Source: Vitrella brassicaformis (Eukaryota; Sar; Vitrellaceae). From it: a stretch of DNA of 64,000 nt. Below are positions 1 to 11,676 of this stretch, in pieces (the stretch's first letter is position 1; each line of letters opens with the position of its first letter). The stretch is from assembly GCA_001179505.1 (NCBI GenBank), contig CDMY01000278.1:18386-82385 (forward strand), given 5' to 3'. The notes below the pieces were generated by a model, which was given only the letters and a program-made list of their open reading frames with translations, did no database searches and was not told the origin of the DNA. Made by a program: the position numbers and the translations under genes.

Positions 1-845
1 GATAACATTGGCGAATCTGGTGATTGTGAGTGGCGGGTCGGCGTGTGTGCTGTCGGCCTGGCACGAGGCGGATGTCGACGTCGACGCTGAGGGCAAGATC
101 TATGGGGTGAATCCTAGCCCATCGGTGAGTGAGGTCAGCCAGTCTGTCTGTCTGTCGGTCTGTCTGTCTGTCTGTCTGGGAGACAGACACACTCACGAGT
201 CACGGCAAGAGCCTGCCTTTCGTTGTGTGTGTGTGTGTGTATTCGCCTCTGTGTATCAGTGGAGTCAGTTTCTCGGCTTCCTGTTGCTGCTGCCCATCAT
301 ACCCTGGTGTGGCTATGCCTGTAAGCCCACACAGACACACACACACACACAGACAGGCGGGGATTTGATTCACTCACCGTATCTGATGTGGTCGTTGGTT
401 CGTGTGGTGTGCAGGGATGAATGTGGAGGTCTTCCTTCAACGAGTGGCCAAGCTGTTGGGTCTCGGTAAATCACAAGACGCCGGCGGCCGTCCAGTTACC
501 AGCCCCTCCCCGGCCCCCTCTTCACAAGGCTCGCTCAGCCACATCCACAGCAGCATACTCGAGAGCCTCTCTCATCCACGCAGACGGACCGATGCGGCCC
601 AGCACATGGCTATAGAGCCACTTCTGCCCCCACCAGCACCATCACCACCGGCGGCAGCGGCGGCACCACCCGACAGTGGCGATGACGATATGAGGCGGTG
701 GCGGGCCAGGCGGCTCTCACGGACAGGGAGGGAAGATGATGTCAGTGCAGGACAGTCTAGGAGGGGCAGCAGAAGCAGTCCCCTGCCCCCCGACCATGAC
801 GCACCACCGGACAGCCGCGCTGGAGAAGACAGACAGGGTGGATGA
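1..845 (+). CDS. C-terminal part of an unidentified membrane protein (5' end outside window)
   Basis: Three exons join in consistent phase: 1-124 (codons from base 2), 260-320 and 415-845, with GT donors at 125 and 321 and AG acceptors ending at 259 and 414. The short middle exon encodes a hydrophobic stretch (FLGFLLLLPIIPWCGYAW) that should be a transmembrane helix. After it comes a roughly 145-residue tail rich in Ser, Pro and Arg, with an alanine/proline block and an acidic patch, ending at TGA 843-845. The tail looks disordered and cytosolic. I do not recognise the family; a transporter or channel C-terminus is possible but not shown. Everything upstream of the window is missing. Confidence 0.6.
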
Positions 846-1914
846 GGGAGGGAGGGAGGGTCAGCCGCTGCTGTCCGTGTTGGTGGGGCCTTGGGTGGCC
901 TGGTGGTGATAAGCAGAGGAGAGACAGGCAGGGAGCAGTCACAGACACGCGATGACACGTCACGAGAGAGGGAGAGGGACTGTTGGTTAGCTGGATGGGT
1001 GGGAAGAGGTCAGGCCCTCCCTGTGTGTTATTTATATGTGTGTGAGTGACGACACACGTGTGTCCATCGATTGTGATCTGTGTCATTTGGTCAGTCAGTC
1101 AGCAGGACATGTAGGTAGGTACGTAGGCCGATAGATGTGGACGGACGTCAATGAGTGAGTGAGTGTAATTAAAGGTCTTTGTCTTTTACGGTTAGGACGG
1201 AGGGGCAAAAGCATTGAAGGCGTCCGTCCACGAGTACTTACTGATGAGTGTCCATCGACCCACCACACGACAGACACGCCTGAACCCCACAAAAGAAACA
1301 TCAACACCCGTGTGCTCTGCTGTATGTATGTGAATTTCGCGCGTATGTGTCACATTCACTGTGCAAAGGGAGGGAGCAGAGCACCAACAAAACGCAAAAA
1401 GACGCCCCTAATCGTACCTACCGTATGAACCACACGACCACACACATGACACACATGACTGACACACATGGTCCTTACTACAAGGGTCTCTGCCTAGCTG
1501 CATTTGAAGTGCGACAGACAGACACCTTGCGATCCGATCCACAAGCTGGTCAGTCAGTCAGTCAGCACCCATACAGTCAGTACACCTCACAACTAACGCT
1601 CACGCATAGCATGCTCTCACTCCCAACCAAAAGAAAGGGCCAGGCACATACACACAAGGAAAATGCCCTTCCACTCACATCACTCACAGTCATTCCCCGC
1701 TGTTGCCGCCCTCCTGCACGTATTCCGCGCAGGGGAAAGTGGCCCATCCCCGACATAACTTTACAAAATACCTGCATGGCCTGCCGGCGTCAGTCGATCA
1801 GCACGACATGAAAGGAAACTGAAACGCACACCGCGCTTCAAAGAAAAGGAAGACAGACAACGCCCATTGATCGATCCTTCCAAAATGCCAGCCATCCATC
1901 CATCCATCCATCCT
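846..1914. other. Intergenic, no gene seen
   Basis: Between the convergent ends of the flanking genes I see only short frames without coding character, TG/CA-rich tracts, and (TCAG)n and (CATC)n microsatellites near 1085, 1550 and 1890. Confidence 0.6.
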
Positions 1915-2612
1915 TCAGATATTGCAGGGGTCTACGACGACTCCCTTCTCCGCGAGCGCCTCGACGACGAGAGCGATGAGGGCTTGCAGGCGGAGCAGAA
2001 TCTCCTTGAGCTGGTCCGCCGACAGGAACTTCAGGAACAGGGACGTCCCGCTGCCATCCGTCGGTGGCGGGCCCTGCTGCGGAACGCCGCCGTGATGACG
2101 CATTTTGTGGTGGCCGTGATGGGGATGATGTCCGCCAAACAAACTGCGCCGGACAAGGACACGCTTGAAAAGCTCCTCGAGGGCGTCTGTCGTGAGATGA
2201 CAAACAAGCGAGGTCAGATGCGTTGTGTTCTCCACATGGTGTGTGTGCCTACTTACCCAGGAGCTTCAACACGAACTTGAAGAACTACAGTACACACACA
2301 GCAGAGGACGGGCGAATGGGGCAGTGTGTGGGTATGTGTGTGCGTGTGTGGGGATGAAAACGTCTACGTCTCCCTCGCCCACCAACCTCTTCTATAAGCT
2401 CCTCGACTTGAGTGTCTCCAAACTCCTGCAGGAAACGTAGGGGGTTCTGGAGCCCGGCTGTCTTCTCGCTCTCCTCCTGAGACGGGATCACACACAGCCA
2501 AGCCCCTTTCTCCCCTTCCTCCCCGTTGTGTGCCTCTCACGTTCGGGTCGGCGAGGGCAATGGGGAGCAGCACGAACGCCAGAAGGCCACACACAGCGGC
2601 GCAACGAGCCAT
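1915..2612 (-). CDS. Small secreted protein with His-rich segment, unknown function
   Basis: Four exons on the minus strand, 2541-2612, 2387-2476, 2257-2284 and 1915-2186, join in phase to give 153 residues. The start at 2612 opens a textbook signal peptide (basic start, hydrophobic core, cleavage expected after ALA near residue 21). The mature part is mostly amphipathic helix (repeated Leu/Glu pattern), interrupted by a short histidine-rich stretch (GGHHPHHGHHKMRHHGG) near residues 85-101. That stretch could bind metal ions, but this is inference. The first exon encodes almost exactly the signal peptide. The donor of exon 2 (GTTGGT) is weak, yet it is the only one that keeps phase. No family recognised. 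Confidence 0.6.
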
Positions 2613-3879
2613 GCCGACTTCTGCACCAACACACGTTTCTCCTATAACGGGGCTCAACGGGCTCAGAAATAGTGGGCAATCACACAGTTTTTGACAAAGC
2701 TCGCAGCAGCAAGACAGTACACGATTCCAAGCCGGCCGGACGCCAAGGCACGCGGCAACGCGGCCTTTCAGAGCCAGGACTACATGTGCACACTGGGGCC
2801 TCCATCCGGTATGCACGTTGAATGACGCTACAAGTAAGACTGGATGTGTGTGTGTGATTGTGTTGCTCGGCCTGTCGCCCTCACTCGACCCTCTCCACTA
2901 CTTCCGGCAAATAAATAAATACACACCCACCCAAGACACACAGTCGACCGACGTGTCTAGCTTCGTGTGTGTTCGTGTGTCTCATATCAGTGTGCATAAT
3001 CTGGGTCAGTCCGTCAGTCTATATGCACAGTCATGCCTTTCGGGGCGTGCAGTGCTGCAGGCGTGTGTGTTTCCTGAGGTAACACGGTGACGATATAGAC
3101 CACTGATGGCCATTGGCTTGAACCAGTTTTGAATTCTATCTCACGGGCCCCGACACGACGACCACCGTGTGAGCCACACAACGACAGAGAGAGAGACAGA
3201 CACATGACTGACTTAAGAGGAAGGAGAGACGGATAGAGGGCTGACTTGATGGATGGATGGATGCAGTAATTGCAATAAAATGATAACCTGACTTGATCGT
3301 CTTTCCAATCGCATCCAGTCTTACTTGTGGCGTCATTCAACGTGCATAGCGGATGGAGGCCAGATTGCCGTAATTCAGCTGAGCTGGGAAAATGAATGAC
3401 CGTCGAAAACGGACCGTCTCGCACACCCAGTCGTTCCTCTCTTCTTCTCTCTTGCTGCCTTTATGTACACATACATGGGGAACGTCATGGGGAAGCCGGC
3501 TGTCTTATTTGGTGCTCTTTCTCGCTCTTTGCTCGTCAATGACTCGGCCGCAGCTGCGGTGAAGTCTAATTGTGTTGGTGATGCCAAAAAGGGTCCGGCT
3601 CGCCTGACGATCGCTACAATGCAGTACTTGGCTAAGACCGATAGACTGCGAGTTAAAACAAACATTGACACGGCCAGTAACAACATGCATCGACACAGAC
3701 GTACTGACGCCCAGTCGTCTCGCACCACATGAGAGAGGGTCGCTCCCTCCCCGACTCCCCACCCCTCCACCCCCCATGCACAAGACACCGATCCATGCAG
3801 GCCCGTGTATTCTGCGTGCGTCGCACTTTCTGTACATCTACAGAACAGAAACCACGAATCAATGCGCAGATGCATCGAT
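2613..3879. other. Intergenic containing the inverted-repeat element
   Basis: Upstream of the secreted-protein gene and downstream of the coiled-coil gene. Apart from the inverted-repeat element I see no exon with coding character; the frames around 3400-3730 have no usable splice context. Confidence 0.5.
2801..3357. repeat. Short element with 46-bp terminal inverted repeats
   Basis: Bases 2801-2846 and the reverse complement of 3312-3357 match over 46 positions with two mismatches; weaker similarity continues a few bases outward on both sides. The 465 bp between the arms has no credible coding frame and includes (TG)n and a (GGAT)n run. This is the layout of a MITE-like non-autonomous DNA transposon or a long hairpin. 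I could not identify a clear target-site duplication. Confidence 0.5.
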
Positions 3880-5409
3880 TCAGTCACGCTTGACTGGCAT
3901 GATGGCGGCCCATGCGTATGAGATGGCTGCGGGATTGTAGACCAGGCCCAATCCTGAGCGGACACGCAGAGACGCACCCACACAAACACACATAGGCACA
4001 CGGAGCCTCTCTGTCTGTCTGTCTGTCTGTCTGCGAATGGGTGGTGTATTACCCCTTTTCTCAGCGAGCTCTACAGCCATCAGGTCTACACACACAACAC
4101 ACGCACACACACACACAATGCGACATTGTCAGACACGGTCAGACACACAGACAGATGGTGTTCTTACAAAATGATGCCACGCCGCCTTTCCAATCCGGCA
4201 GATCTTCACGTAAGAACAGCTCCGCTTTTTCCCTGCTGAAACCAGCAGAAGACAGCCTGCAGCAAGCAAGCACAGAAGCCACGAGGCACACACACATAAC
4301 TAGACGCACTCTCTCGCACGCACGCAATTCATTGGCAGTCACGTAGGCTGCATCCCACCTTTCTGTCAGCAATCCTTTCTTCATGCGATTCTCGCCGTCA
4401 AGTAGTACCATAAACATGTTCTCCCCGTCAGTCACCCACTGACGGAGCTCATCATCGGACGGCGGTGGGCCTTTCTTCCCAGCCATCTGGCCCTGCCACA
4501 CGGACAAACAAACTGGTTGAGAGAGGTCAGTATGCGCGCCGTTGCCTCCCTTTTCCCACTCACTGCTGCCGTCATGATCGCATCGAACCACCCGTCTTTG
4601 CCCAACGCTGGGATGGCGTGAGTGATCATGGTGAGGGGATGAAGCACCACCCGGTCAGCGGCGAGCAGACGTCTTTCTCTGGGCTTGCAGGTGATGCCAT
4701 TGCCCCTGTTGGTGAAGCTGCTCGTGCACGGGTGATGACGGATGAGGAACGACAATGCTCTTGTAGTGGTTGTGCCAGTCAGGGAAGCAGATGACGCCGC
4801 TGTCGCCAGGCAGATGGCAACGACCGCATACATCATCCAAAGACGGAAAAGGGATCTAGGCGGGTGAGAACGGCTGAGCTTTCCATCCCGCTCACGCAGC
4901 TGCGCCTCGGCAGCTGTCTTGGAACTTCGTTGCTGCGCCAGTTCCGCCTTTAACGCCTCGACATCGGCTCGTGCGGTCCCCACGCGCTCCTCACTCTCTG
5001 CCAGTGCCGTGTCACCCTCCACCAGCTGCGCCTCAGGCGCATCTATCTTGGACCCCATCGCCGCGTTGCTGTCCTGCAGCTGCCTGATGGTAGCTGTCTG
5101 CTGCTCATCGCGCCAGGCCGCTTGCTGCCTCTCGAGAGCCAGCCGCTTCTCGAGATCTGCATGAGCAAGCCGCTCCTGCTGCTGCCTAATCTGTCGCTCT
5201 GTTTCGATGAGCTGGTCGGCGGTTTCCTCGTGCGTCTGCACCCGGGGAGATGATGGGTCTGACATCCGCTCGTCCCTGGCAAGGACAATCAGCCTGTGGT
5301 CGCCTGTGTGTCGAGATTGCAGCAGATCTGAGTACCGACGACGTCGTGAGCCCACGCTTGGCGTCCTGACGGCCTCAAAACCCTGCAAAGCTGGAGATCT
5401 ATCCTCCAA
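3880..5409 (-). CDS. Coiled-coil, single-pass membrane protein (left copy)
   Basis: Five exons, 4564-5409, 4320-4492, 4168-4235, 4053-4085 and 3880-3953, join in phase to give 397 residues. Residues about 58-180 are a long heptad-rich coiled coil (Gln/Glu/Ala/Leu with repeated RQIRQQQ-type blocks). A hydrophobic helix near 190-207 (MMYAVVAICLATAAS) is a likely membrane anchor, followed by a roughly 190-residue globular-looking domain that ends in AAIMPVKRD. The last four introns begin with GTGAGT, GTGCGA, GTAAGA and GTAATA. Two starts are possible: 5409, or an internal Met at 5262, which is where the duplicate copy appears to begin. The gene stands 241 bp from the divergent coiled-coil gene at 5651, and the 5' part of both is duplicated near 60 kb. 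Function unknown. Confidence 0.6.
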
Positions 5410-6755
5410 GCTCGCACATGTGGCGATCGCTTCGCAATGGACCGCGGATGAGTTCTCGAGCCGCGCGAACGGTGCAAGTCCGACTACAGGTGAGTCCTAC
5501 TCAGTGGCAGCTGCACACCAACACGACTTCTCACCGCTTCTTGATCTCCTGCCATGGTGTGTGTTGCAGAATGACATCCTCATGAAGTGAAAACATTCCG
5601 CTTCTCACACCCACCCGTAGGCAAGCTGCAGCACGCCACGCCTTGTCTGTGTGCTATGTGTCATCCGTATTGCGCGCAGGTCGTTCGTCGGCCGTTCGTC
5701 GCTGATGCCCCGGTTTCCTCTTCACCGGCTCTCGCGGCATCTCTCACCCCTTCGCCGCCTCGCCAGCAGCATCCAACTCACGGCTGACGGCCGACGCGTG
5801 TGGCATGCACTGCCCGCATCCCAGCGGCTGCCCGTCGCGCGCCACCTGCACGAGAGGCAGCAGGACGTGACATCATTTCCGCGTGAGGATCAGGTGGAGC
5901 TGTTTGCCGCCCTCGCGATGGTCAAGGTGAAGCATGCCACCGTCATGGTATTGGAGCAGCAGCTGGCGGCGCGCGAGCATGCACTGGGAGAGGCGACAAA
6001 GCGCGTGATGGATGCCGTCCAGCAAAGCAAAGAGGCGACAGGCCGGCTCAAGGCTGCCGAACAGCAGCTTACAGATCAAGAAGCGGCTATCTCAAGCACC
6101 CAGGTGCAGCTGGTGGAGTGCAACGAGGCGCTGAAAAAGAATACCAAGAGCCTGGCAGACGCTCAGGACAGCATCAAGAGCCAGAAAGAGGCAGCAGGAA
6201 AGGCTGAGGGTACCATCAAGGACAAGAATGACCGGCTGAAGGATACTCAACAGCAGCTGGCAGATCGAGAAGCCACTGTCTCCAGCCTCAAGGAGCAGCT
6301 GGCCGCCGCTCAGTCTGTTCCGCTCATTCTGAGTTGATGAATATCGGTCTGTCTGACGATGTGTGCTATACAATAGCCAGTGAGGTTTGTCGTGCGGTTT
6401 TTCGTGCACTTTTTCCCGATGTATGACAGCTGACCGTTGTATGTAATTCCTCTCGGTCCACACACAAATGCACACATCACACCTGACTATCAAGGCGATG
6501 AAATGAATGAGGTCCCTTTCAGCTGGCAGCAAGAGATTTGTCCCACCACCCACCCTCTCCCGCACACATACACACACACACCCATGCACCCAGAAATGGC
6601 TGCGATAGATACCTGACGTTGGCGCGCGGAAGAAAGAGAGCGAATTGACACGAAAAGGAATTCATGTGCTTCGATGACTAGTCAGAGAGCGGCGGGTATA
6701 TACACGCACACAGCTCCCCCATTGCCATATGAGCGATATATACACACATGTCCCT
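4872..6755. repeat. Left arm of an inverted segmental duplication
   Basis: This stretch reappears in reverse orientation at 58616-60813. The match runs from inside the coiled coil of the minus-strand gene, through the shared intergenic spacer, across the plus-strand coiled-coil gene and into non-coding DNA downstream. Around 6312-6500 the left arm lacks sequence that the right arm keeps, so the arms differ in length. Confidence 0.75.
5651..6337 (+). CDS. Coiled-coil protein, C-terminally truncated relative to its duplicate
   Basis: A single open frame of 228 residues. The first about 45 residues are Arg/Ser/Leu-rich with no acidic residue (MLCVIRIARRSFVGRSS), typical of a mitochondrial presequence. 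Residues about 75-222 form a long coiled coil (AEQQLTDQEAAISSTQVQL is typical). The frame ends abruptly at VPLILS just after the coil. The inverted copy at 59.2-60.1 kb continues past this point into two hydrophobic C-terminal helices, so this copy looks truncated by a rearrangement near 6312. It may still be expressed as a soluble coil. Function unknown. Confidence 0.5.
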   Translation: MLCVIRIARRSFVGRSSLMPRFPLHRLSRHLSPLRRLASSIQLTADGRRVWHALPASQRLPVARHLHERQQDVTSFPREDQVELFAALAMVKVKHATVMVLEQQLAAREHALGEATKRVMDAVQQSKEATGRLKAAEQQLTDQEAAISSTQVQLVECNEALKKNTKSLADAQDSIKSQKEAAGKAEGTIKDKNDRLKDTQQQLADREATVSSLKEQLAAAQSVPLILS

Positions 6756-8472
6756 CCGATGCCTGCCTCGCCCCCCGCCCGTGTCGCCACTGCCGACTTT
6801 GTGAGTGCGTGTATTGTGTTTGCTGCTGGAGCCAAGAGAGTGGTAGTAGTGTGCGTGTGGATGCGGCCATTCACTCTTGGAGTGACTCCACACCTGTGGG
6901 CCTGAGACTCATGAATATTTCGCATGGCTGACTGCTTCCCTCCGTGTGTGGGTGTGCGGAGGAAGGCAACCACGTGTTCGTGTGTTGTGTCATATTTTTG
7001 GGTGTCCACGTTTCTGAGGTTGTCTGTGTGTCTCTCTCTCTCTCTCCGTGTGTGTCTTGGTGTGTGTGTGTGTGTGTGTGGTGTCTGTGAGAAAGAGAAA
7101 GAAACTGTGTTCGGGTTGACCTCCCCCCTGGGTGAATCACCTCTGTGTCGTGTAAACGTCTCAACTGGTTAATTAGCAGTCAGTCACGGCACCATACCAT
7201 GCACACACACACCATCCACACCACACATCATTGTCTGTCTGTCCACCATGCTGCCTGCCTCGACCGACCTTTCAGGTCTTGACACGCTCACACACAACGC
7301 AGGGGCACCCGCGCGGGGCACACACGGCCAGCACGTACGAACGCATCTGTCAGAGAGAGTCCTGCCCACCCGGGCCACCACCAGCTGTCCATCCATCCAT
7401 CCATCCATCCTTCTCTCTCGCTGGACGGACGCATCTCGTTTGTTTATCGACAGGCCACTGGCGTCACGTCAACACACCCCGACACACCCCCAGGCTACAA
7501 ACCACCCTCCCACCATGCAACGCAATGCAGAAGGAGGCGATCGACCCATCCATGCCATCCATCTTTGTCGGCTGCACCTCGGCAGCCACTAGTCAGTGGC
7601 CATCGGTGTGATCCGCTGCGAAGCTTTCGACCACCTACGGCAACGAACGAACGGGCAGTCTGACGCAACCGCCTGTTCATATGTCGCTGGAGGCATTCTA
7701 AAGCGCCGTCGCGTACCACACAGAGGCCGAGTAGGCGTCAGCAATAAACCAGACCGGGCCGATTGCGACACCCGTCTGTCTGCTCTCATAGCCTCGCGTT
7801 GGGAAGCGAGTGGCGAGCCATCGGAGCAGGTGACACTCACTCCACACGCTTACCTGCCCTGTCCAGCAAGCACTGAGAACAGGAAGCAGTGGCAAACCGG
7901 GAGGGGAGAGAGAGAGGGGCATAAGATAGATAGGAGGCGGCAAGGGAAGCTGGCTAGACAGACAGACAGACAGGCGAGTTCAAAGCATCAGGTCAGACAG
8001 AGAGGGAGTAAGGGTATTCACAGAGATAAAGCCGACACTCGTTAGTCAGACCGCATTGTGTGTGTATGTATCACAGACACCCAGGCAGGCAGGCACACAG
8101 GCAGACACCCAGCCAGGCAGGCAGGCAGGCAGGCACCTAATTCATCCATATCCATCCACTCACTGCGTCTCTGTCTGTCTGTGTGCGGGAAAACGTCAGA
8201 CAGACAGAGAGATGTTCGCCGATCCGTCCATCATGCAGGCAGACATGCACTCAGTCCGCTCCAAACCACCCCACCCCCTAAAAGCAAAAATGCTGCCGTG
8301 GAAGGCAACCACCAACACGCGCACACACACACACACGGACAAAGAGAGCGATAGCACTCATCCATCCATCCATCCGAAGAGAAAACAGAAGTCGACGAGC
8401 TACGACGCGACGACGGGAAGCTACCGTCTATCTATCCATCCCGTAGGTCGATCAATCTGTCTGTCTGTCTGT
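6338..8472. other. Intergenic, no gene seen
   Basis: The first 400 bp belong to the duplicated arm. The rest carries (TG)n around 7030-7080, (CATC)n near 7390, (CAGG)n near 8090-8130 and (GACA)n near 7960 and 8200. Frames here have no splice-supported coding structure. Confidence 0.55.
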
Positions 8473-11400
8473 CTAGAGTTCGTCGTGCGCCTCGTAGTCC
8501 TCCTCGCCGGTGGGGCCGCCCGCGCCGCCCGCGGCGCCGTAGACGGCCGAGATGATGGGGTTGCAGATCTCCTCGATCTCCTTGTGCTTGGCCTTAATCT
8601 CCTCGGCGTCCTCCTCAGGATGCTCCTGCATCCACTCCTCGCCATCCTTGACCTGAAGTAGTCATCACACAGAGGGAGAGAGAGATATATATATAGAGGG
8701 ACGGTGACTGGGGGTGGGAGGGAGGGAGGGAGGGAGGGAGTGGTACCTACCGCGTCGAGAATTTGTTGTTTCTGGTCTTCGTCGAGCTTGTTAGCGAGTT
8801 TGTCTTTGTCCTCGACGGACTGCTTCATGCTGTGGAGGTAGTTGTCGAACGAGTTCTTGGCGTCGACGCGCTCACGCACCTTCTTGTCCTCCTCAGCGTA
8901 GTCCTCCGCCTCCCTGAGAAGGTATCACATTCACATGTGCGTGTTTTTTGTGTGAGAGGTTGGAAGGTTAGAAGAGGCTCACTTGATCATCTTCTCGATG
9001 TCCTCTTGGCTGAGCCGTCCCTTGTCGTTGGTGATGGTGATCTTTTCTGACTTGCCGGTGCCCTTGTCCTCGGCCGACACGTTCAAGATACCGTTGCTGT
9101 CGATCTCAAACGTCACCTGGTCGACACACACGCGCACACACATGTAGGCGTCAGCTGACAGGCGTGTTCTGGGTGGTGTGTAGAAAGGTGGCTGACGGAC
9201 CTCGATCTGTGGGACGCCCCTTGGTGCTGGCGGGATGCCGGAGAGCTCGAACTTGCCCAGCAGGTGGTTGTCTTTTGTCATCGGACGCTCTCCCTCAAAC
9301 ACCTAACACACATACACACACATCCATCCATCCATCGGTGCGGCCCCTGTGTGTGCGAGGTATGTAAGCTTGTTTGGTTGCTTGCCTGTATCATGACAGC
9401 GGGTTGGTTGTCCTGGTAGGTCGAGAAGACCTGTGACTTCTTGGTGGGGATGACGGTGTTGCGGTTGATGAGCTTGGTCATGACACCGCCCACCGTCTCG
9501 ATCCCCAAAGTCAGGGGCGTCACGTCCAGCAGCAGCAGCTCCTGGCCGCCCTCACCCGACAGAATACCTATCAGGCACCACACAACACAAACACACACAA
9601 AGGTGGGCGGGGCGTGTGCNNNNNNNNNNNNNNNNNNNNNNNNNNNNNNNNNNNNNNNNNNNNNNNNNNNNNNNNNNNNNNNNNNNNNNNNNNNNNNNNN
9701 NNNNNNNNNNNNNNNNNNNNNNNNNNNNNNNNNNNNNNNNNNNNNNNNNNNNNNNNNNNNNNNNNNNNNNNNNNNNNNNNNNNNNNNNNNNNNNNNNNNN
9801 NNNNNNNNNNNNNNNNNNNNNNNNNNNNNNNNNNNNNNNNNNNNNNNNNNNNNNNNNNNNNNNNNNNNNNNNNNNNNNNNNNNNNNNNNNNNNNNNNNNN
9901 NNNNNNNNNNNNNNNNNNNGGGGGGGGGTGCCTGTGCAGTAAGTTACCGGCTTGGACAGCCGCGCCGTATGCGACGGCCTCATCGGGGTTGATGCCCCTG
10001 TTGGGCTCCTTGCCGTTGAAGAAATCCTTGATCAACTGCTGGATCTTCGGAATACGCGTGGAACCGCCAACCAACACGATCTCATCAATCTGTACACACC
10101 CACACCCACACACAGACGTCGGCCAGGCTCCTGTGGGCGTGTGTTGTGTGGATGGGGATGGGGGTGCGGTGCGCACCTGTGTCTTCTTGAAGCCAGCGTC
10201 ATCCAGGACATTCTTGACGGGCTTGAGGGTCTTCTGGAAGAGGTCGTTGTTGAGCTCCTCAAACCTCGCCCTCGTAAGTGTCTCCGAGAAGTCGACGCCC
10301 TCGACAAGGCTCTCGATCTCGATCCGCGCCTGGTGCGTCGAGCTGAGAGCGCGCTTGCCCTTCTCGACCTCGCGGCGGAGCTTCTGCAGGGCCCTCTTGT
10401 CCTTGCTGATGTCCTTGTCGTACTTCTTCTTGATGACCTTGATGAAGTGGTCCATCACACGCTGGTCGAAATCCTCGCCGCCCAAGTGGGTGTCACCTGA
10501 AAAAACCAAACCACACACACAAAGAGGGAACAAAAAGGGAGGGAGGGGGTCATGGCGGCGGCTTCTTGTGTTGGCGCCACTCACACACTCACCACTGGTG
10601 GCGACGACTTCGAAGACGCCGTTGTCGATGGTGAGGAGTGAGACGTCGAATGTGCCGCCGCCGAGGTCATAGACGAGGATGTTCTTCTCCTGCTTCTTGT
10701 CCATGCCGTAGGCGATGGCCGCCGCAGTGGGCTCGTTGATGATGCGGATCACATTCAGCCCACTGATGGTGCCCGCATCCTTGGTCGCCTGACGCTGCGC
10801 GTCGTTGAAATACGCTGCACACACACACACACACACACACATGGGGAGATGGGACACACACGGGGGGGAGGGGGAGGGGGAGGTAGCGCACCAGGGACAG
10901 TGATAACGGCGTGCTTGACGTCTTTGCCGAGGTAGGCCTCCGCGACCTCCTTCATCTTGACGAGGACCATGGCGGAGATCTCCTCCGGCGCGAACGACTT
11001 GGTCTCGCCCTTGACCTGCACCTCGATGAAGGGCTTGCCCTCCTTCTCGGCAAGGATGAACGGCAGCAGCTTCTTGTCGCGCTGCACCTCCGTGTCCTTG
11101 TACTTGCGACCGATCAGGCGCTTCACGTCAAACAGGGTCTGAGACGGATTCACCTGCACACACACACAACACAAAACGCGAAACACACACACACGTAGTA
11201 CGGTGCAGAGGGCGTGTGGGGGTCTGGGTGTGTGTGTGGGTGTGTGTGGTGTGGCTCACCGTGGCCTGGTTCTTGGCAGCCTCGCCGATGAGCCGCTCGT
11301 CTTCGGTGAAGGCGACATAGGAGGGCGTGATGCGGTTGCCCTGGTCGTTGGGGATGATCTCCACGCGACCGTTCTTGTAGATGCCCACACACGAGTAGGT

Positions 11401-11676
11401 CGTGCCCAGGTCAATACCCACCACAGGACCCTCAACTGCAACACAACACACACCACACACACACAGCGCAGAAGCAGGCGCCATACACGTGTGTCTGCCC
11501 CCGAACAGCCCTCTGTGTGTCTCAGATCTACGCCCCCTGCACAGCGCGGCAGCTGGCCTGCCTCGCTGCAACCATCTGTCAGCCTTCCGTTGCTCACTTT
11601 TCTTCTCCTCCTCGGCGGCCAGAGCTGATGTGGCGATGGCGGCCACCAGGACCGCACCGACGATGAGCGACCTCAT
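8473..11676 (-). CDS. BIP: ER-lumen HSP70 chaperone BiP
   Basis: Eleven exons join in phase to give 653 residues: 11598-11676, 11260-11435, 10892-11153, 10593-10814, 10177-10496, 9948-10089, 9386-9567, 9201-9302, 8983-9116, 8751-8913 and 8473-8652. The protein starts with a signal peptide (cleavage near ALAA, residue 21). It carries the HSP70 ATPase signatures [28 protein letters not shown] and [15 protein letters not shown], then the substrate-binding domain and lid, and ends in the ER-retrieval tetrapeptide HDEL. BiP folds secretory proteins in the ER by ATP-driven binding and release. Length matches the family. The intron at 9568-9947 holds the assembly gap without affecting coding sequence. 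The intron after exon 7 has a GC donor (9385-9384). A start at 11718 is in frame but would spoil the signal peptide. Confidence 0.97.
9620..9919. other. Assembly gap of 300 N
   Basis: A run of exactly 300 N, flanked on the right by a G homopolymer. It lies inside an intron of the BiP gene, between exons at 9386-9567 and 9948-10089 whose phases agree, so no coding sequence need be missing. The round length suggests a scaffolding placeholder rather than a measured size. Confidence 0.9.

Noticed and set aside
4168-4486. A separate small gene starting MAGKKGPPP
   Set aside because: A good GTGAGT donor at 4563 joins the large coiled-coil exon to this block in phase, and three further exons continue to a stop, so it is one gene.
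9571-10857. Long frames crossing the N run (300-430 codons)
   Set aside because: They are open only because N cannot encode a stop and because they read through introns; the BiP exons explain the real coding part.
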